DNA of 58,196 bases. Source: an uncultured Bacteroidales bacterium (GTDB lineage Bacteria; Bacteroidota; Bacteroidia; Bacteroidales; P3). The stretch is taken from contig CAMYZD010000002.1 in the NCBI GenBank assembly GCA_947303735.1, positions 1-58,196 on the forward strand, given 5' to 3'. Each line of letters opens with the position of its first letter. Positions within the stretch are counted from its first letter, which is position 1. The translations under genes and the position numbers were made by a program. Under the pieces are notes generated by a model. The model saw only the letters and a list, made by a program, of their open reading frames with translations, ran no database searches and was not told the origin of the DNA. Shown here one piece after another: positions 1 to 10,838 of this stretch.

Positions 1-1304
1 TTGTGGTAGGTGTCGGCAATCTCGCGTATCTGCTCTGGCGAGAACTGGATGTATTTCTTCTCGAAGGGCTCGCCTTTCTGCCGCAGGTCGATGAAGAGCA
101 CTTCGCCCTCGCGGTCGCGGTAATGCACCTCTTCGCCGTTCTTGGTCTCCACGCGGGCTTTCTTGTTGTTGTTCAGTATCCAGAGCGTGACGCTGATGTC
201 GGTGGAGTAGAACATATTGCGCGGCAGGATGATGATGGCCTCCACCTTGTCGTTCTCGATGAGCTTGCGGCGTATGGCCAGCTCGGTGCCGTCGGCACTC
301 AGCGCACCGTTGGCCAGCAGGAAGCCCGCCACACCACGGGTGGAGAGTTTTGACAGGATGTTCAATATCCAGCCGTAGTTGGCGTTGGAGGTGGGCGGCA
401 CATCGTAGCCGCTCCAGCGCGGGTCGGAGGTGAGCTGGTTGGCCTCGCGCCAGTCCTTCTGGTTGAAGGGCGGATTGGCCATGATATAGTCGGCCTTGAG
501 GTCGGGATGGTGGTCGTTGTGGAAGGTGTCGCCCTGACGGATGTCGGCCGAGATGCCCCGGATGGCGAGGTTCATGCGCGCCAGCTTGAAGGTGGTGTTG
601 GTGTTCTCCTGTCCATAGACGCTCACGTTCTTCATATTGCCGTGATGGGCTTTGACGAACTTCATCGACTGCACGAACATGCCGCCCGAGCCGCAACAGG
701 GGTCGTAGATCTTGCCGTCGTAAGGCTCGATAAGCTCAGCGATGAGGTTGACTATCGATTTGGGCGTATAGTATTCGCCCTTGCCCTTGCCTTCGGCGAT
801 GGCGAACTTGCCAAGGAAATACTCATACACGCGGCCGATGAGGTCGTTCTCGGCATCGGCGACGGTGTCCAGCTTGTTGATTTCGTCGAGCAGCGAGGCA
901 AACTTTGTCTTGTCCAAGCCCAGGTTGGAATAGTAGTTGTAGGGCAGGGCACCCTCCAGCTGTTTGTTCTTCTTCTCGATATCGACAAGCGCGTCGTCGA
1001 TAATCTGGAAGATGTTGGGCTGCTTGGCATTCTCCATGATGTACGACCAGCGGCACCGCTCGGGTAGGTAGAACACATTTTCCGCAGTGTAGAACTCTAC
1101 CGTATCGACATACTCTTTCAGTCCTTGCTCAATGAGTTCCTGCTTGCGTTGCTCGAAGCGGTCGCCCGCATACTTGAGGAAGATAAGACTTAGTACCACA
1201 TGCTTGTATTCGGCAGGCTCGACAGCTCCGCGCAATTTGTTGCACGACTCCCACAGCGCCGCCTCCATTGTTTTTGTCGGTTTGGTTTTGGTTTGTTTAG
1301 TCAT
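1..1304 (-). CDS. hsdM: Type I restriction-modification DNA methyltransferase subunit M (HsdM), 3' part runs off the window
   Basis: Reverse-strand translation begins MTKQTKTKPTKTMEAALWESCNKLRGAVEPAEYKHVVLSLIFLKYAGDRF. It contains YDPCCGSGGMFVQS (SAM motif) and ADYIMANPPFN (NPPF motif). No stop before base 1, so it is missing from the ORF track. Confidence 0.93.
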   Translation of the reverse strand, partial: MTKQTKTKPTKTMEAALWESCNKLRGAVEPAEYKHVVLSLIFLKYAGDRFEQRKQELIEQGLKEYVDTVEFYTAENVFYLPERCRWSYIMENAKQPNIFQIIDDALVDIEKKNKQLEGALPYNYYSNLGLDKTKFASLLDEINKLDTVADAENDLIGRVYEYFLGKFAIAEGKGKGEYYTPKSIVNLIAELIEPYDGKIYDPCCGSGGMFVQSMKFVKAHHGNMKNVSVYGQENTNTTFKLARMNLAIRGISADIRQGDTFHNDHHPDLKADYIMANPPFNQKDWREANQLTSDPRWSGYDVPPTSNANYGWILNILSKLSTRGVAGFLLANGALSADGTELAIRRKLIENDKVEAIIILPRNMFYSTDISVTLWILNNNKKARVETKNGEEVHYRDREGEVLFIDLRQKGEPFEKKYIQFSPEQIREIADTYH

Positions 1305-1396
1305 AGCTATTATTGTTTGCGAGGATACTATTGTTGCCAATACAACCTATAGCCTTCTGCCATTAAGGTTGGAGAAGATGAGGTGTGAAATAGGGG

Positions 1397-2146
1397 TCAG
1401 TTGATGGCCTGGGTGGAGGCGCGGCGGAGTTCAAAGTCGCGGCCGAGGTATTTTTCGCGGACGTCGGGGTCGGCGGCCATCTCCTCGGGGGTGCCGTGGT
1501 GTAGCACGCGGCCTTCGTAGAGAAGGTAGGCGCGGTCGGTGATGCTGAGGGTTTCGTGGACGTTATGATCGGTGATGAGGATTCCGATGTTGCGGTCTTT
1601 GAGGTGGGCGACGATGTCTTGAATGTCCTGCACGGCGATGGGGTCGACGCCGGCGAAGGGCTCGTCGAGAAGTAGGAACTTGGGGTCGTTGGCGAGGGCT
1701 CGTGCAATTTCGGTACGTCGACGTTCGCCGCCAGAGAGTTGGATGCCTTTGTTGGTGCGAATATGGTCAAGTCCGAATTCGCGGATGAGGGACTCGAGTT
1801 TTTCTTTGCGTTGTTGGGGGTCGAGGTCTTCGCGGAATTCGAGGATAGACATGATGTTGTCCTCGACTGTCATCTGTCGGAATACGGAGGCTTCCTGTGC
1901 CAGGTAGCCTACGCCTAGCTGGGCACGGCGGTACATGGGGAGGGAGGTGATTTCGGTGTCGTCGAGAAAGACGCGGCCGGAGAAAGGCTTGATGATGCCT
2001 ACTATCATATAGAAAGTGGTGGTCTTGCCTGCTCCGTTGGGACCTAGTAGGCCGACGATTTCGCCTTGGCGCACATCGACGCTCACTTCTTTGACAACGG
2101 TGCGTGAGCGGTATTTTTTGACTATATTCTCAGTTCTCAGTTGCAT
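1397..2146 (-). CDS. lptB: LPS export ABC transporter ATP-binding protein LptB
   Basis: 249 aa. Walker [10 protein letters not shown], signature [15 protein letters not shown], Walker [17 protein letters not shown]; LptB-like throughout. Confidence 0.93.
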   Translation of the reverse strand: MQLRTENIVKKYRSRTVVKEVSVDVRQGEIVGLLGPNGAGKTTTFYMIVGIIKPFSGRVFLDDTEITSLPMYRRAQLGVGYLAQEASVFRQMTVEDNIMSILEFREDLDPQQRKEKLESLIREFGLDHIRTNKGIQLSGGERRRTEIARALANDPKFLLLDEPFAGVDPIAVQDIQDIVAHLKDRNIGILITDHNVHETLSITDRAYLLYEGRVLHHGTPEEMAADPDVREKYLGRDFELRRASTQAIN

Positions 2147-2185
2147 GATTGGTTGCTATTTGTGTATGGGTTGCAGGGTAGGGAA

Positions 2186-3163
2186 TTATATGATGCCTTC
2201 GCGGAGGATGTCGTGAAGGTGCAATACGCCAAGGTAGTGTCTGTCGGTATCGACTACGATGAGTTGGGTGATGCTGTTTGTGCGCATGAGGTGTAGCGCG
2301 TTGATGGCATATTCAGTGTCGGGTATGGTTTTGGGCGTGGGGCACATGATGTCGGTAGCTGTGAGGTGCTCGACGGAGTGGTTGGCCTTGAGCATGCGGC
2401 GGAGGTCGCCGTCGGTGATAATGCCCAGTATCTGTTGCTGGTTGTCCACAACAGCGGTGCATCCGAGGCGTTTGGAAGTCATCTCTAGGATGGTGTCGCG
2501 TATGGAGGCGGAGGGAGCGACCTGCGGTCGGTCGTTTTGTTTGTAGAGGTCGCTGACGCGCATGTAAAGTTGTTTGCCTAGTGCGCCGCCGGGATGGAAG
2601 CGTGCAAAGTCGCGCGCAGTGAAGTTGCGGCATTCGATGAGTGCCACGGCCAAGGCATCGCCAAGTACCAATTGGGCAGTAGTGCTAGAGGTGGGGGCAA
2701 GGTTGTTAGGACATGCCTCGTGCTCAACGGTGGCATCGAGTACAATGTCGGCCTGTTGGGCAAGAAAGGAGTCGGTGTTGCCTACGATGGCGATGAGCTT
2801 GTTGCCAAAATTCTTGACTAGTGGAATGAGGACTTTGATTTCGGGGGTGTTGCCGCTTTTGGAGAGGCAGAGGACCACGTCGCCAGGCTGTATCATACCG
2901 AGGTCGCCATGGATGGCGTCGGCGGCGTGCATGAAGAGGGCGGGGGTGCCTGTGCTATTGAACGTAGAGACTATTTTGGAGGCGATGTTGGCACTTTTGC
3001 CAATTCCGGTAATTATGACCCTTCCAGAGGCCGAAAAAATGGTTTCTACCGCCTCGGAAAAGCTAGAATTGAGGCGTTTTTCGAGATTTTCGATAGCTTT
3101 TTTTTCATCTGCAATAACTTGTATTGCAATATTTTGTAGTTCTTCTTTAGATTTTTGTATCAC
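2186..3163 (-). CDS. kdsD: D-arabinose 5-phosphate isomerase (KpsF/GutQ/KdsD family), SIS plus CBS domains
   Basis: Contains VIITGIGKSANIASKIVSTFNSTGTPALFMHAADAIHGDLGM and CBS repeats. The ORF-track start at 3343 overlaps recQ; a GTG start near 3163 (VIQKSKEELQN) is more plausible. Confidence 0.9.
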   Translation of the reverse strand: MIQKSKEELQNIAIQVIADEKKAIENLEKRLNSSFSEAVETIFSASGRVIITGIGKSANIASKIVSTFNSTGTPALFMHAADAIHGDLGMIQPGDVVLCLSKSGNTPEIKVLIPLVKNFGNKLIAIVGNTDSFLAQQADIVLDATVEHEACPNNLAPTSSTTAQLVLGDALAVALIECRNFTARDFARFHPGGALGKQLYMRVSDLYKQNDRPQVAPSASIRDTILEMTSKRLGCTAVVDNQQQILGIITDGDLRRMLKANHSVEHLTATDIMCPTPKTIPDTEYAINALHLMRTNSITQLIVVDTDRHYLGVLHLHDILREGII

Positions 3164-3193
3164 TTTTTTTCTGCCAATTAAAGAAATTTTACT

Positions 3194-3201
3194 AACTTTG
3201 G
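3194..3201 (+). promoter_or_regulatory. Bacteroidetes -7 box (TAACTTTG) upstream of recQ
   Basis: Matches TAnnTTTG about 30 nt before the recQ start. Confidence 0.5.
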
Positions 3202-3230
3202 ACTGCAAAATTACATGTTTTTTTTGAATT

Positions 3231-5432
3231 ATGATGGATTTGCACGCAAAGTTAAAAGAAATATTTGGCTTTGATAATTTCAAAGGCGACCAGGAGGCTA
3301 TTATACAAAGCCTTATGAGTGGAAAGGATACCTTTGTTATCATGCCGACAGGTGGTGGAAAGTCGCTCTGCTACCAGTTGCCGGCTATGCTTTGCAAGGG
3401 TACTGCCATTGTGGTTTCGCCCTTAATTGCGTTGATGAAAAACCAGGTCGACGCGGTGCGTTACACATCGGGTCAGGACTGCGTGGCACATTTTTTGAAT
3501 TCCTCTCTCTCAAAGGCGCAGACCAAGGAGGTGAAGGACGACTTGCTAGAGGGTGGCACCAAATTGCTGTATGTGGCTCCGGAAACCCTTAGTAAGGAAG
3601 ATACCATAGAGTTTTTACAACAATTGGAGATTTCTTTCTTCGCCATTGATGAGGCGCACTGCATATCAGAGTGGGGTCATGATTTCCGTCCCGAATATCG
3701 TCGCCTGCGTGATGCAGTTGACCACATCAATAGCAACGCCCCTATATTGACACTCACTGCCTCTGCCACCCCCAAGGTGCAGCAGGATATTATAAAGAAT
3801 CTCCGCATGGAGCATGCGCAGGTCTTTATCTCTTCCTTTAACCGCCCTAATCTATATTATGAGGTGCGACCCAAGCCGAACGAGCCTATCGAACTGCATA
3901 AGGAGATCATCAAGTTTATCCGCGAGAACGAGGGCAAGAGTGGCATCATCTACTGCCTCACCCGTAAACGGGTGGAGGACTTGGCAGAGTTGTTACAACT
4001 CAACGGCATCAAGGCACTGCCATATCATGCTGGGTTGGACCACAAGGTAAGGGCAGAGAATCAGGACAAGTTCCTCATGGAAGAGGTGGACGTTATAGTG
4101 GCGACCATCGCTTTCGGCATGGGTATTGACAAACCCGACGTGCGTTTTGTTATCCACCACGATATCCCCAAGAGTTTGGAGGGGTATTATCAAGAAACTG
4201 GTCGCGCAGGACGCGACGGTGGCGAGGGTAAGTGCATTGCCTTCTATTCCGAACACGACGTGGAAAGGCTGTATAAGTTCTTTACCGACAAGAATATCAC
4301 TGAGCAAGAGATGGCAAACCAGTTAGTGCAAGAGGTGGTGAGCTATGCCGAGTCGTCGGCCTGTCGTAGGCTCAATCTGCTGCGCTATTTCGGTGAGGAC
4401 TACAACCAGCCCAATTGTGGATGCTGTGACAATTGCCTACACCCCAAACCCCGTGTCCCTGCCAAGGAGGAGATGCAATATGCCCTTGAGACGGTGCTCG
4501 CTACCAAGCAGGCATTTAAGACACAGGATATTGTGGATGTAATGCTTGGAAAGAAGAATAGCCATACTAAGGTTTATCGGCAGGATGAGTTAGAGGTGTG
4601 GGGTCAGGGTACCGACCACGATGCGCTGTTTTGGAAAGCGGTGCTGCGTGAGGCCCTCTTTGAGAAGCTGTTGGTGAAAGAGATAGAGATGTATGGGGTG
4701 CTGAAGTTGACCCCTGCCGGACACAAGTTTATCAAGAAGCCGTATGATATCAGTGTGGCGTGTGATCACGATTATGGCAGCGGGGCTGTGGAGGATGACG
4801 ACTTGGAGGCGCAGGGTGGAGGTGGTGCCGCTGCAGGCGACGAGGCCCTTTATGCCCAGCTCAAGGGATTGCTGAGGTCTATTGCCCAGCGTGAGAAACT
4901 GCCACTGCATGTGATATTCGAGGACCGCTCTATCAAAGATATGACTATCCAGTATCCCTGCACTGTGGAGGAGCTCAGCCGTTGTACCGGAGTGGGTATT
5001 GCCAAGGCACAAAAATATGGCACCCCCTTTGTGGAGTTGATTAAGAAATATGTCGAAGAGAATGAGATAGAGCGTCCGCAGGACATTGTGGTGCATAGTG
5101 CGGCAAAGCGGTCGGAGAATAAGATATATATCATTCAAGCCATTGACCGTCGTAAGTCGTTGGAAGACATCGCCCGAGGTAAGAGCCTTACGCTAGACGA
5201 ATTGCTCACCGAGATGGAGCGCATTATTTCATCTGGCACCAAACTTAATATCGACTACTATATTGATGAGAATATTGAGGCGGAGCACCAGGAGGTGCTG
5301 ATGGATTACTGGCGCGAGTCGGAGAGCGGCGACCTGCAGGAAGCCTATGCTGAATTTGAGGACGATGAGGACTATACCGAGGAGGAAATACGCCTGATGC
5401 GCATCAAGTTCCTGTCCAATTATGGATATTGA
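3231..5432 (+). CDS. recQ: ATP-dependent DNA helicase RecQ
   Basis: 733 aa. MPTGGGKSLCYQLPA, DEAHCISEWGHDFRPEY, QETGRAGRDG, zinc-binding cysteines, HRDC-like C-terminus. Confidence 0.95.
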   Translation: MMDLHAKLKEIFGFDNFKGDQEAIIQSLMSGKDTFVIMPTGGGKSLCYQLPAMLCKGTAIVVSPLIALMKNQVDAVRYTSGQDCVAHFLNSSLSKAQTKEVKDDLLEGGTKLLYVAPETLSKEDTIEFLQQLEISFFAIDEAHCISEWGHDFRPEYRRLRDAVDHINSNAPILTLTASATPKVQQDIIKNLRMEHAQVFISSFNRPNLYYEVRPKPNEPIELHKEIIKFIRENEGKSGIIYCLTRKRVEDLAELLQLNGIKALPYHAGLDHKVRAENQDKFLMEEVDVIVATIAFGMGIDKPDVRFVIHHDIPKSLEGYYQETGRAGRDGGEGKCIAFYSEHDVERLYKFFTDKNITEQEMANQLVQEVVSYAESSACRRLNLLRYFGEDYNQPNCGCCDNCLHPKPRVPAKEEMQYALETVLATKQAFKTQDIVDVMLGKKNSHTKVYRQDELEVWGQGTDHDALFWKAVLREALFEKLLVKEIEMYGVLKLTPAGHKFIKKPYDISVACDHDYGSGAVEDDDLEAQGGGGAAAGDEALYAQLKGLLRSIAQREKLPLHVIFEDRSIKDMTIQYPCTVEELSRCTGVGIAKAQKYGTPFVELIKKYVEENEIERPQDIVVHSAAKRSENKIYIIQAIDRRKSLEDIARGKSLTLDELLTEMERIISSGTKLNIDYYIDENIEAEHQEVLMDYWRESESGDLQEAYAEFEDDEDYTEEEIRLMRIKFLSNYGY

Positions 5433-5483
5433 TAGACCTCGTCTTGGAGTGATACTATTTTTCAACATATATCCTTACAAACC

Positions 5484-5870
5484 ATGTTAACCACAGGATT
5501 GAAAGGCCACCTTGAGCAGACTGTCACCGAGGAGGTGACGGCCGACCGCATAGGCAGCGGCTTGGTGAAGGTGTTTGCCACCCCTATGATGATAGCCTTA
5601 GTCGAACAAACCTGCAACGAGAGCGTTACCCCCTTCTTAGAGCCGGGTCAGGGTACCGTAGGCACGCATGTGGATGTGTCTCACTGTGCTGCCACACCTG
5701 TTGGAATGAGGGTGTGGTGTGATAGCGAGTTGGTAGAGATAGACCGCCGCCGATTGGTTTTCTCCGTGAAGGCTTTCGACGAGTGTGGTTTGATTGGCGA
5801 GGGTAGGCACGAACGGTTTATTATCGATTCAGAGAAGTTCCAAGCCAAGATCGATGCTAAGAAACTATAA
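5484..5870 (+). CDS. Thioesterase family (FlK-like hotdog fold)
   Basis: 128 aa hotdog-thioesterase-like sequence: ATPMMIALVEQTCNESVTPFLEPGQGTVGTHVDVSH. Confidence 0.75.
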   Translation: MLTTGLKGHLEQTVTEEVTADRIGSGLVKVFATPMMIALVEQTCNESVTPFLEPGQGTVGTHVDVSHCAATPVGMRVWCDSELVEIDRRRLVFSVKAFDECGLIGEGRHERFIIDSEKFQAKIDAKKL

Positions 5871-5921
5871 ATGTTCTCATTTGGGAAATTTGCTTCGTTG
5901 AGTGCCATTCTATAATAAACG

Positions 5922-5944
5922 TTCGGATTATCTGATAATCCGAA
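5922..5944. promoter_or_regulatory. Perfect 10-bp inverted repeat TTCGGATTAT-CTG-ATAATCCGAA
   Basis: Read directly. It ends 13 nt before the ATG at 5958 and has no U-tract. Confidence 0.6.
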
Positions 5945-5957
5945 TAAATACCACATT

Positions 5958-8333
5958 ATGAAATTTGAGAGACTACCTTTTAAACAATCGGTTTTCCGCT
6001 ATCTGGCTATAGTGGGAGTGTTTATGGTGGCGATGGTGGTGCTGAAGGTGGTGGAGTATTTCGCATTGGGGATTGCCGCACAGAATGGCAGGCAGGTGTG
6101 GATGAATGCGCTGGCGTATAATCTTATAGTGGCCTCGTGGATGGCCTTGGGTATTGGAGTGCTGTACTATTTGATAAGGCTGTTTTCGGAGAAGATGGCG
6201 GTGGCGGCGGTCTCGTTATTGTTTGGAGTACTGTTGCTTTCTGAGATTGGACTGACGCTGTATCAAGCGCATAATGGCTTTCTTTTGGGTAGCGAGTTGG
6301 TGGCACGACCGTTTGGGGAGATATTGTTAGCTATCAAGGGGGCAATGGGCGTAGTGCTGCCAATGGTGATTATAATATTGGTCCTATGCGGATTTATAGC
6401 TATTGCGAAGTGGAGGGCCGGACATCCCACACGTGCGACATGGATAGTGGCAGGGGTGATGGTGCTGTTGATATTGTTGTCGCTGATATTTAAGATGTCG
6501 CACTTGATAGAAAAACAGTTTTCAAACTATATTCTCAACAAGACCCACTATTTGATAACGGATTGTGTCGACTATTTCCAGCACTCTGAAACGACTACGG
6601 TTGGTTATGACGAAGCGATGGTGAAGGAACTGCTTGCCACCCATCCCGAATGGGGTGTTCCGCAGGATATGCAGTATCCGCTGGAACGACAGACATCAGT
6701 GGATAGTTTTCTTTTGCCCTATTTCGAAGAATTGAAAGGAGGGGCAACCCATCCGCATGTGGTGATACTGTTGGTGGAGTCGTTGGGTGCAGAGCTTATG
6801 GAATCGGGCATACTACCATATGTCGATTCGTTGGCTGCCACGGGACTTTATTGGCGGAACTGCCTTTCTACCACTATTCGCAGTTATGGAGCAGTACCGG
6901 CCATCACAGGGTCGGTGGGAGGTCCTAAGTGCTTCCAATTTGGCATTATGCCTGACCATAACAGCCTTTTCTCGCTGCTGAAAGAGGAGGGATACAATAC
7001 TCGCGCCTATTACACAGGAGACTTTAATTTCGATTGCATATACGAATATTTGCTAGCCCAGCGAATGGATTATTTTTCTCCCATTTTTGAGGAATTTAAA
7101 GCCAACCCTTCGAGACCTACGACGAACTGGTGGGGGTATGAGGACGACACGCTTTTCGACTATACATTGAGGAATTTGAGGGCTCTGGCAACACAGGAGC
7201 CTTCGACACCTTATCTGACTTTGGTGACCACTATGACGATGCACGAAGAGTTGGCGTTGGCTGACAAAGAGTTGCAGAAAAGGTATGAGCAAAAGGCAGA
7301 GCGGTTGAGGCGTCGAGAGACTGGTGACCTTTTGGCGTCGATTTATCCTGCTTGTCTGTTTGCCAACGATTGTTTGAGAAAGTTCATGCATGAGTACCGC
7401 AGCCTTCCAGGGTATGAGAACACCATTTTCGTCATCACTGGAGACCATGCCACAGGTCGTACACATGGCGACAAGCTATCGTACCATCATGTGCCGTTGA
7501 TTATTTGGTCGCCACTGATTAAGCATGCCAAGAGGTTTGACCATGTTGTGACACACAATGATGTGGCACCAGGGATTTATGGCCTCCTCACTTCAAAATA
7601 TGGGCTTAAGGCTCACGAGACAGTACATTGGTTGGGCGACGGATTAGGACCCACACCCAAGACGATGCTTGTGCTCAACTATAATCATTCGATTCATGAT
7701 ATCATATTCCACAACCATTACTATGAGTCGGGGGATAATTTTACACCCGAAAAGCTCTATTCGTTTGGGGAGGATATGGTGCTGAAGCCTTGCGAGGATG
7801 AGGTAATGCTTGACTCGTGTAGGAGACAGCTGGAGTTGATGAAGTATCTTTATTCCTACACCTATCTCTCGAACCGTCTGACAGCCCATCCTGTGGGAAC
7901 GAGGAGATACAAACTAGTGGAACATTTTCAGGTGGATGAGGCGGAATGCTTGGTGTCTGATGTGCCTTCTAGTGAGACAACTGCCCCTAGTTGTACGTTT
8001 TACTTTACCACACAATTGGAAGGTTGCGAGGGGTATAGCACTGTGCGCCTTACGATGGAGGCGGATGCCTCTGTGAAGGGAGATTTGGGTGCTGAGCAAT
8101 ATCCGGATATATACTTCGTATTAAAGGGTAAGAAGGAACAGTTTTATTCTAATAAGTTGTGTAAATGCTACACGGAAGGACAGCATGTGGTTGTTTCAAA
8201 AGAATTTGCGCTGAATAAGGAAGGGGACAATAGTTTGCAGGTGACGATGATGCAACCTCATACTGATGATAGGCCGAGAGACGGCGAGGTTTCACTCTCA
8301 AATATTTGGTTTACCATTGAGTATGGGAAGTGA
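5958..8333 (+). CDS. LTA synthase/sulfatase family membrane protein (phosphoglycerol transferase-like)
   Basis: Several N-terminal TM segments; VVILLVESLGAELMESG, TTIRSYGAVPAITGS and FVITGDHATGRTHG are typical of membrane sulfatase-fold enzymes. Confidence 0.85.
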   Translation: MKFERLPFKQSVFRYLAIVGVFMVAMVVLKVVEYFALGIAAQNGRQVWMNALAYNLIVASWMALGIGVLYYLIRLFSEKMAVAAVSLLFGVLLLSEIGLTLYQAHNGFLLGSELVARPFGEILLAIKGAMGVVLPMVIIILVLCGFIAIAKWRAGHPTRATWIVAGVMVLLILLSLIFKMSHLIEKQFSNYILNKTHYLITDCVDYFQHSETTTVGYDEAMVKELLATHPEWGVPQDMQYPLERQTSVDSFLLPYFEELKGGATHPHVVILLVESLGAELMESGILPYVDSLAATGLYWRNCLSTTIRSYGAVPAITGSVGGPKCFQFGIMPDHNSLFSLLKEEGYNTRAYYTGDFNFDCIYEYLLAQRMDYFSPIFEEFKANPSRPTTNWWGYEDDTLFDYTLRNLRALATQEPSTPYLTLVTTMTMHEELALADKELQKRYEQKAERLRRRETGDLLASIYPACLFANDCLRKFMHEYRSLPGYENTIFVITGDHATGRTHGDKLSYHHVPLIIWSPLIKHAKRFDHVVTHNDVAPGIYGLLTSKYGLKAHETVHWLGDGLGPTPKTMLVLNYNHSIHDIIFHNHYYESGDNFTPEKLYSFGEDMVLKPCEDEVMLDSCRRQLELMKYLYSYTYLSNRLTAHPVGTRRYKLVEHFQVDEAECLVSDVPSSETTAPSCTFYFTTQLEGCEGYSTVRLTMEADASVKGDLGAEQYPDIYFVLKGKKEQFYSNKLCKCYTEGQHVVVSKEFALNKEGDNSLQVTMMQPHTDDRPRDGEVSLSNIWFTIEYGK

Positions 8334-8508
8334 GATGGGTTTTGTTGAGTGATTGTTTTGTTGGTTGGCGCGGATGATGGATAGTTCTTGCTATAAATTG
8401 GATGTTATGGATTTAAAATGGACAAATGCTTGGTCGCCAGATGTATTCTCCTTTTTGGTGCCTCTTTATGATTAGCTACTGCATTAATAACACCTACTAG
8501 AGAAACTT

Positions 8509-9933
8509 ATGCATAAGAATATTGTTTTATTAATGATGGTGACGTTGATGCTGACGGGTTGTGGCGTTGAGCCGCCGGCACCTTATGGCCCCTGTCCGTC
8601 AGAGGCACAGCTGCGTTGGCAGCGTATGGAGATGAATATGTTCTGCCATTTTGGACCAAATACATTTTCGGGTCGTGAATGGGGCGACGGTACGGAACCC
8701 GAAGATATGTTCAACCCGACACTACTCGACTGCCATCAATGGGCTGAGGTGGCGAAGACCGCTGGTATGAAGGGCATTATCATCACCGCCAAGCACCACG
8801 ACGGTTTCTGCCTTTGGCCCAATCCGGCAAGCGACCACACGGTACGACAGTGCCGCTGGCGTGACGGCAAGGGCGATGTACTGCGTGAGTTGTCGGATGC
8901 CTGCGGACAAGCCGGTCTAAAGTTCGGCATCTATATCTCTCCATGGGATCGCAATGCCCCCACATATGGCACGCCTGAATATAACGAGACTTTCCGCCTC
9001 ACGCTTGAGAACGCACTAACGCAATATGGCGACATTTATGAGCAGTGGTTTGACGGTGCCAATGGCGAGGGCCCCAATGGTCGACGGCAGGAATACGATT
9101 GGCCGCTTTTTAACGGCACCGTGGCACGTCTGCAACCGCAAGCAGTCATATTCAGCGATGTGGGGCCGGGCTGTCGTTGGGTGGGCAACGAAGAGGGTAG
9201 GAGTGGAGAGACCTGTTGGTCGCTGCTCAACACTCAAGGGTTCGAGCCAGGAAGGTCGCCTGCTGTGGATGTGCTCAACGAGGGCGAACCTGACGGGACC
9301 TGTTGGCTGCCTGTCGAGACCGATGTCTCCATCCGCCCAGGGTGGTTCTATCATGCCGACGAGCGGCCCAAAAGCCTACAACAGTTGCTTTCCATCTACT
9401 ACACCAGCGTGGGACGCAACTCCTTGTTGCTACTCAATGTGCCACCCGACACAAGAGGACTGATACCCGTCGCCGACTCTCTGCGACTGTTCGAGTTGCG
9501 CAAAGCTCTCGATAGCATCTTTTCCCACGATTTGGCACGGGATGCCCGCGTCACGGCTTCATCCTTCCGTGGCAGAGATTATCGCCCTTCGAATGTAACA
9601 GACACGCAGTATCACCGCTATTGGGCAGTTGACGACTCCTGCCTTTCGCCTACCATAACTCTCTCCTTCGACCACCCAGTCACCTTTAACCGCATCATGC
9701 TGCAAGAGTACATTCCGTTGGGACAACGCGTTGCGCAGTTTGAGGTTGAAGTGATGCAGGGCGAGGATTGGCATCTGCTTAGTAGGGGCACCACCATTGG
9801 CTACAAGCGCATCCTTCTCACCGAACAGACTACAACCACGGCATTGCGCATCCGTTTTGTTGAATGCCGTGCCTGCCCCGTCATCAACCGTGTTGCACTA
9901 TTTCAAGACAATATTTATACCGGCAAATTGTGA
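8509..9933 (+). CDS. Alpha-L-fucosidase (GH29), lipoprotein
   Basis: Lipobox LTGC; GMKGIIITAKHHDGFCLWPNPASDHTVR, YGDIYEQWFDGANG; C-terminal F5/8-like domain. Confidence 0.88.
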   Translation: MHKNIVLLMMVTLMLTGCGVEPPAPYGPCPSEAQLRWQRMEMNMFCHFGPNTFSGREWGDGTEPEDMFNPTLLDCHQWAEVAKTAGMKGIIITAKHHDGFCLWPNPASDHTVRQCRWRDGKGDVLRELSDACGQAGLKFGIYISPWDRNAPTYGTPEYNETFRLTLENALTQYGDIYEQWFDGANGEGPNGRRQEYDWPLFNGTVARLQPQAVIFSDVGPGCRWVGNEEGRSGETCWSLLNTQGFEPGRSPAVDVLNEGEPDGTCWLPVETDVSIRPGWFYHADERPKSLQQLLSIYYTSVGRNSLLLLNVPPDTRGLIPVADSLRLFELRKALDSIFSHDLARDARVTASSFRGRDYRPSNVTDTQYHRYWAVDDSCLSPTITLSFDHPVTFNRIMLQEYIPLGQRVAQFEVEVMQGEDWHLLSRGTTIGYKRILLTEQTTTTALRIRFVECRACPVINRVALFQDNIYTGKL

Positions 9934-9941
9934 AAAGTGAA

Positions 9942-10838
9942 ATGAATCGTCAGCTCATAGGCCATCTTGCCAGTTTTGGTGCTTACGCCATATTTGGTCT
10001 CAACATCGTCTTCTGTAAGGATATTGCCAACCAGGGCGAGTTGTCTCCCATCTTCTTATTCACGCTCCGTGCCTTGTGTGCCGGCATTCTCTTTTGGCTG
10101 TTAGGACTCTTCACTCGGCGCGAAAAAGTGCCTCCTATCGACCTCCTGCGCATGGCAGGTGCCGCCTTATTGGGGTTGGTAATACCCCAAATGACTTTCC
10201 TCACGGCCATCACCATGACAGCTCCTATCGACTTGTCGGTTGTGCAGTCTATGACACCTATTATGACCATGTTTGTAGCAGCCATCTTTCTCAAAGAGCC
10301 CATCACATGGAAAAAAGCAGGTGGAGTGGCACTCAGTTTTGCCGGTGTGCTTTGGCTCATATTCCAGTCCACTCATGCCGCAGGTCCTGTGCAAACACGC
10401 CCGCTAGGCATCATTCTCACTATCACCAATGCGCTCTGCTTTGCCTTATATTTGGGTATATGCCGACCAGTAATTCAACGCTATAGTGTGGTGACACTAA
10501 TGAAATGGATGTTCCTTTTTGCCTTTCTGGTCTCGCTGCCTTTCTCAGCGGGGCAGATGCTTGCCCTCGACTATGCAACAGTCCCGGCAAAGGTATGGTG
10601 GGAAGTAGGCTACTTGATTGTATTTGCCACATTTGTTGCCTATTTCCTTATTCCAATCGGTCAGCAACGCATTCGTCCAACTTTGGTGAGCATGTATGGC
10701 TATCTTCAGCCTATCATAGCGTCGGCAGTGGGCATAGCCATTGGTATGGACCGCCTCACATGGATGAAACTTTTGGCGGCAATTTGTGTCTTTGCTGGGG
10801 TCGCCGTCGTCAACCGCAGCCGAGCACGAACGCCATAA
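9942..10838 (+). CDS. EamA/DMT-family transporter
   Basis: Ten-TM EamA duplication; start MNRQLIGHLASFGAYAIFGLNIVFCKDI. The ORF-track start at 9864 overlaps the GH29 gene. Confidence 0.85.
   Translation: MNRQLIGHLASFGAYAIFGLNIVFCKDIANQGELSPIFLFTLRALCAGILFWLLGLFTRREKVPPIDLLRMAGAALLGLVIPQMTFLTAITMTAPIDLSVVQSMTPIMTMFVAAIFLKEPITWKKAGGVALSFAGVLWLIFQSTHAAGPVQTRPLGIILTITNALCFALYLGICRPVIQRYSVVTLMKWMFLFAFLVSLPFSAGQMLALDYATVPAKVWWEVGYLIVFATFVAYFLIPIGQQRIRPTLVSMYGYLQPIIASAVGIAIGMDRLTWMKLLAAICVFAGVAVVNRSRARTP

Noticed and set aside
3-1067. Plus-strand ORFs of 116 and 186 aa in the first kilobase
   Set aside because: They are antisense shadows of hsdM, whose reverse-strand frame has all the expected methylase motifs.
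5681-5956. 91-aa minus-strand ORF ending in the thioesterase/sulfatase gap
   Set aside because: Antisense to the thioesterase gene, with no family resemblance.
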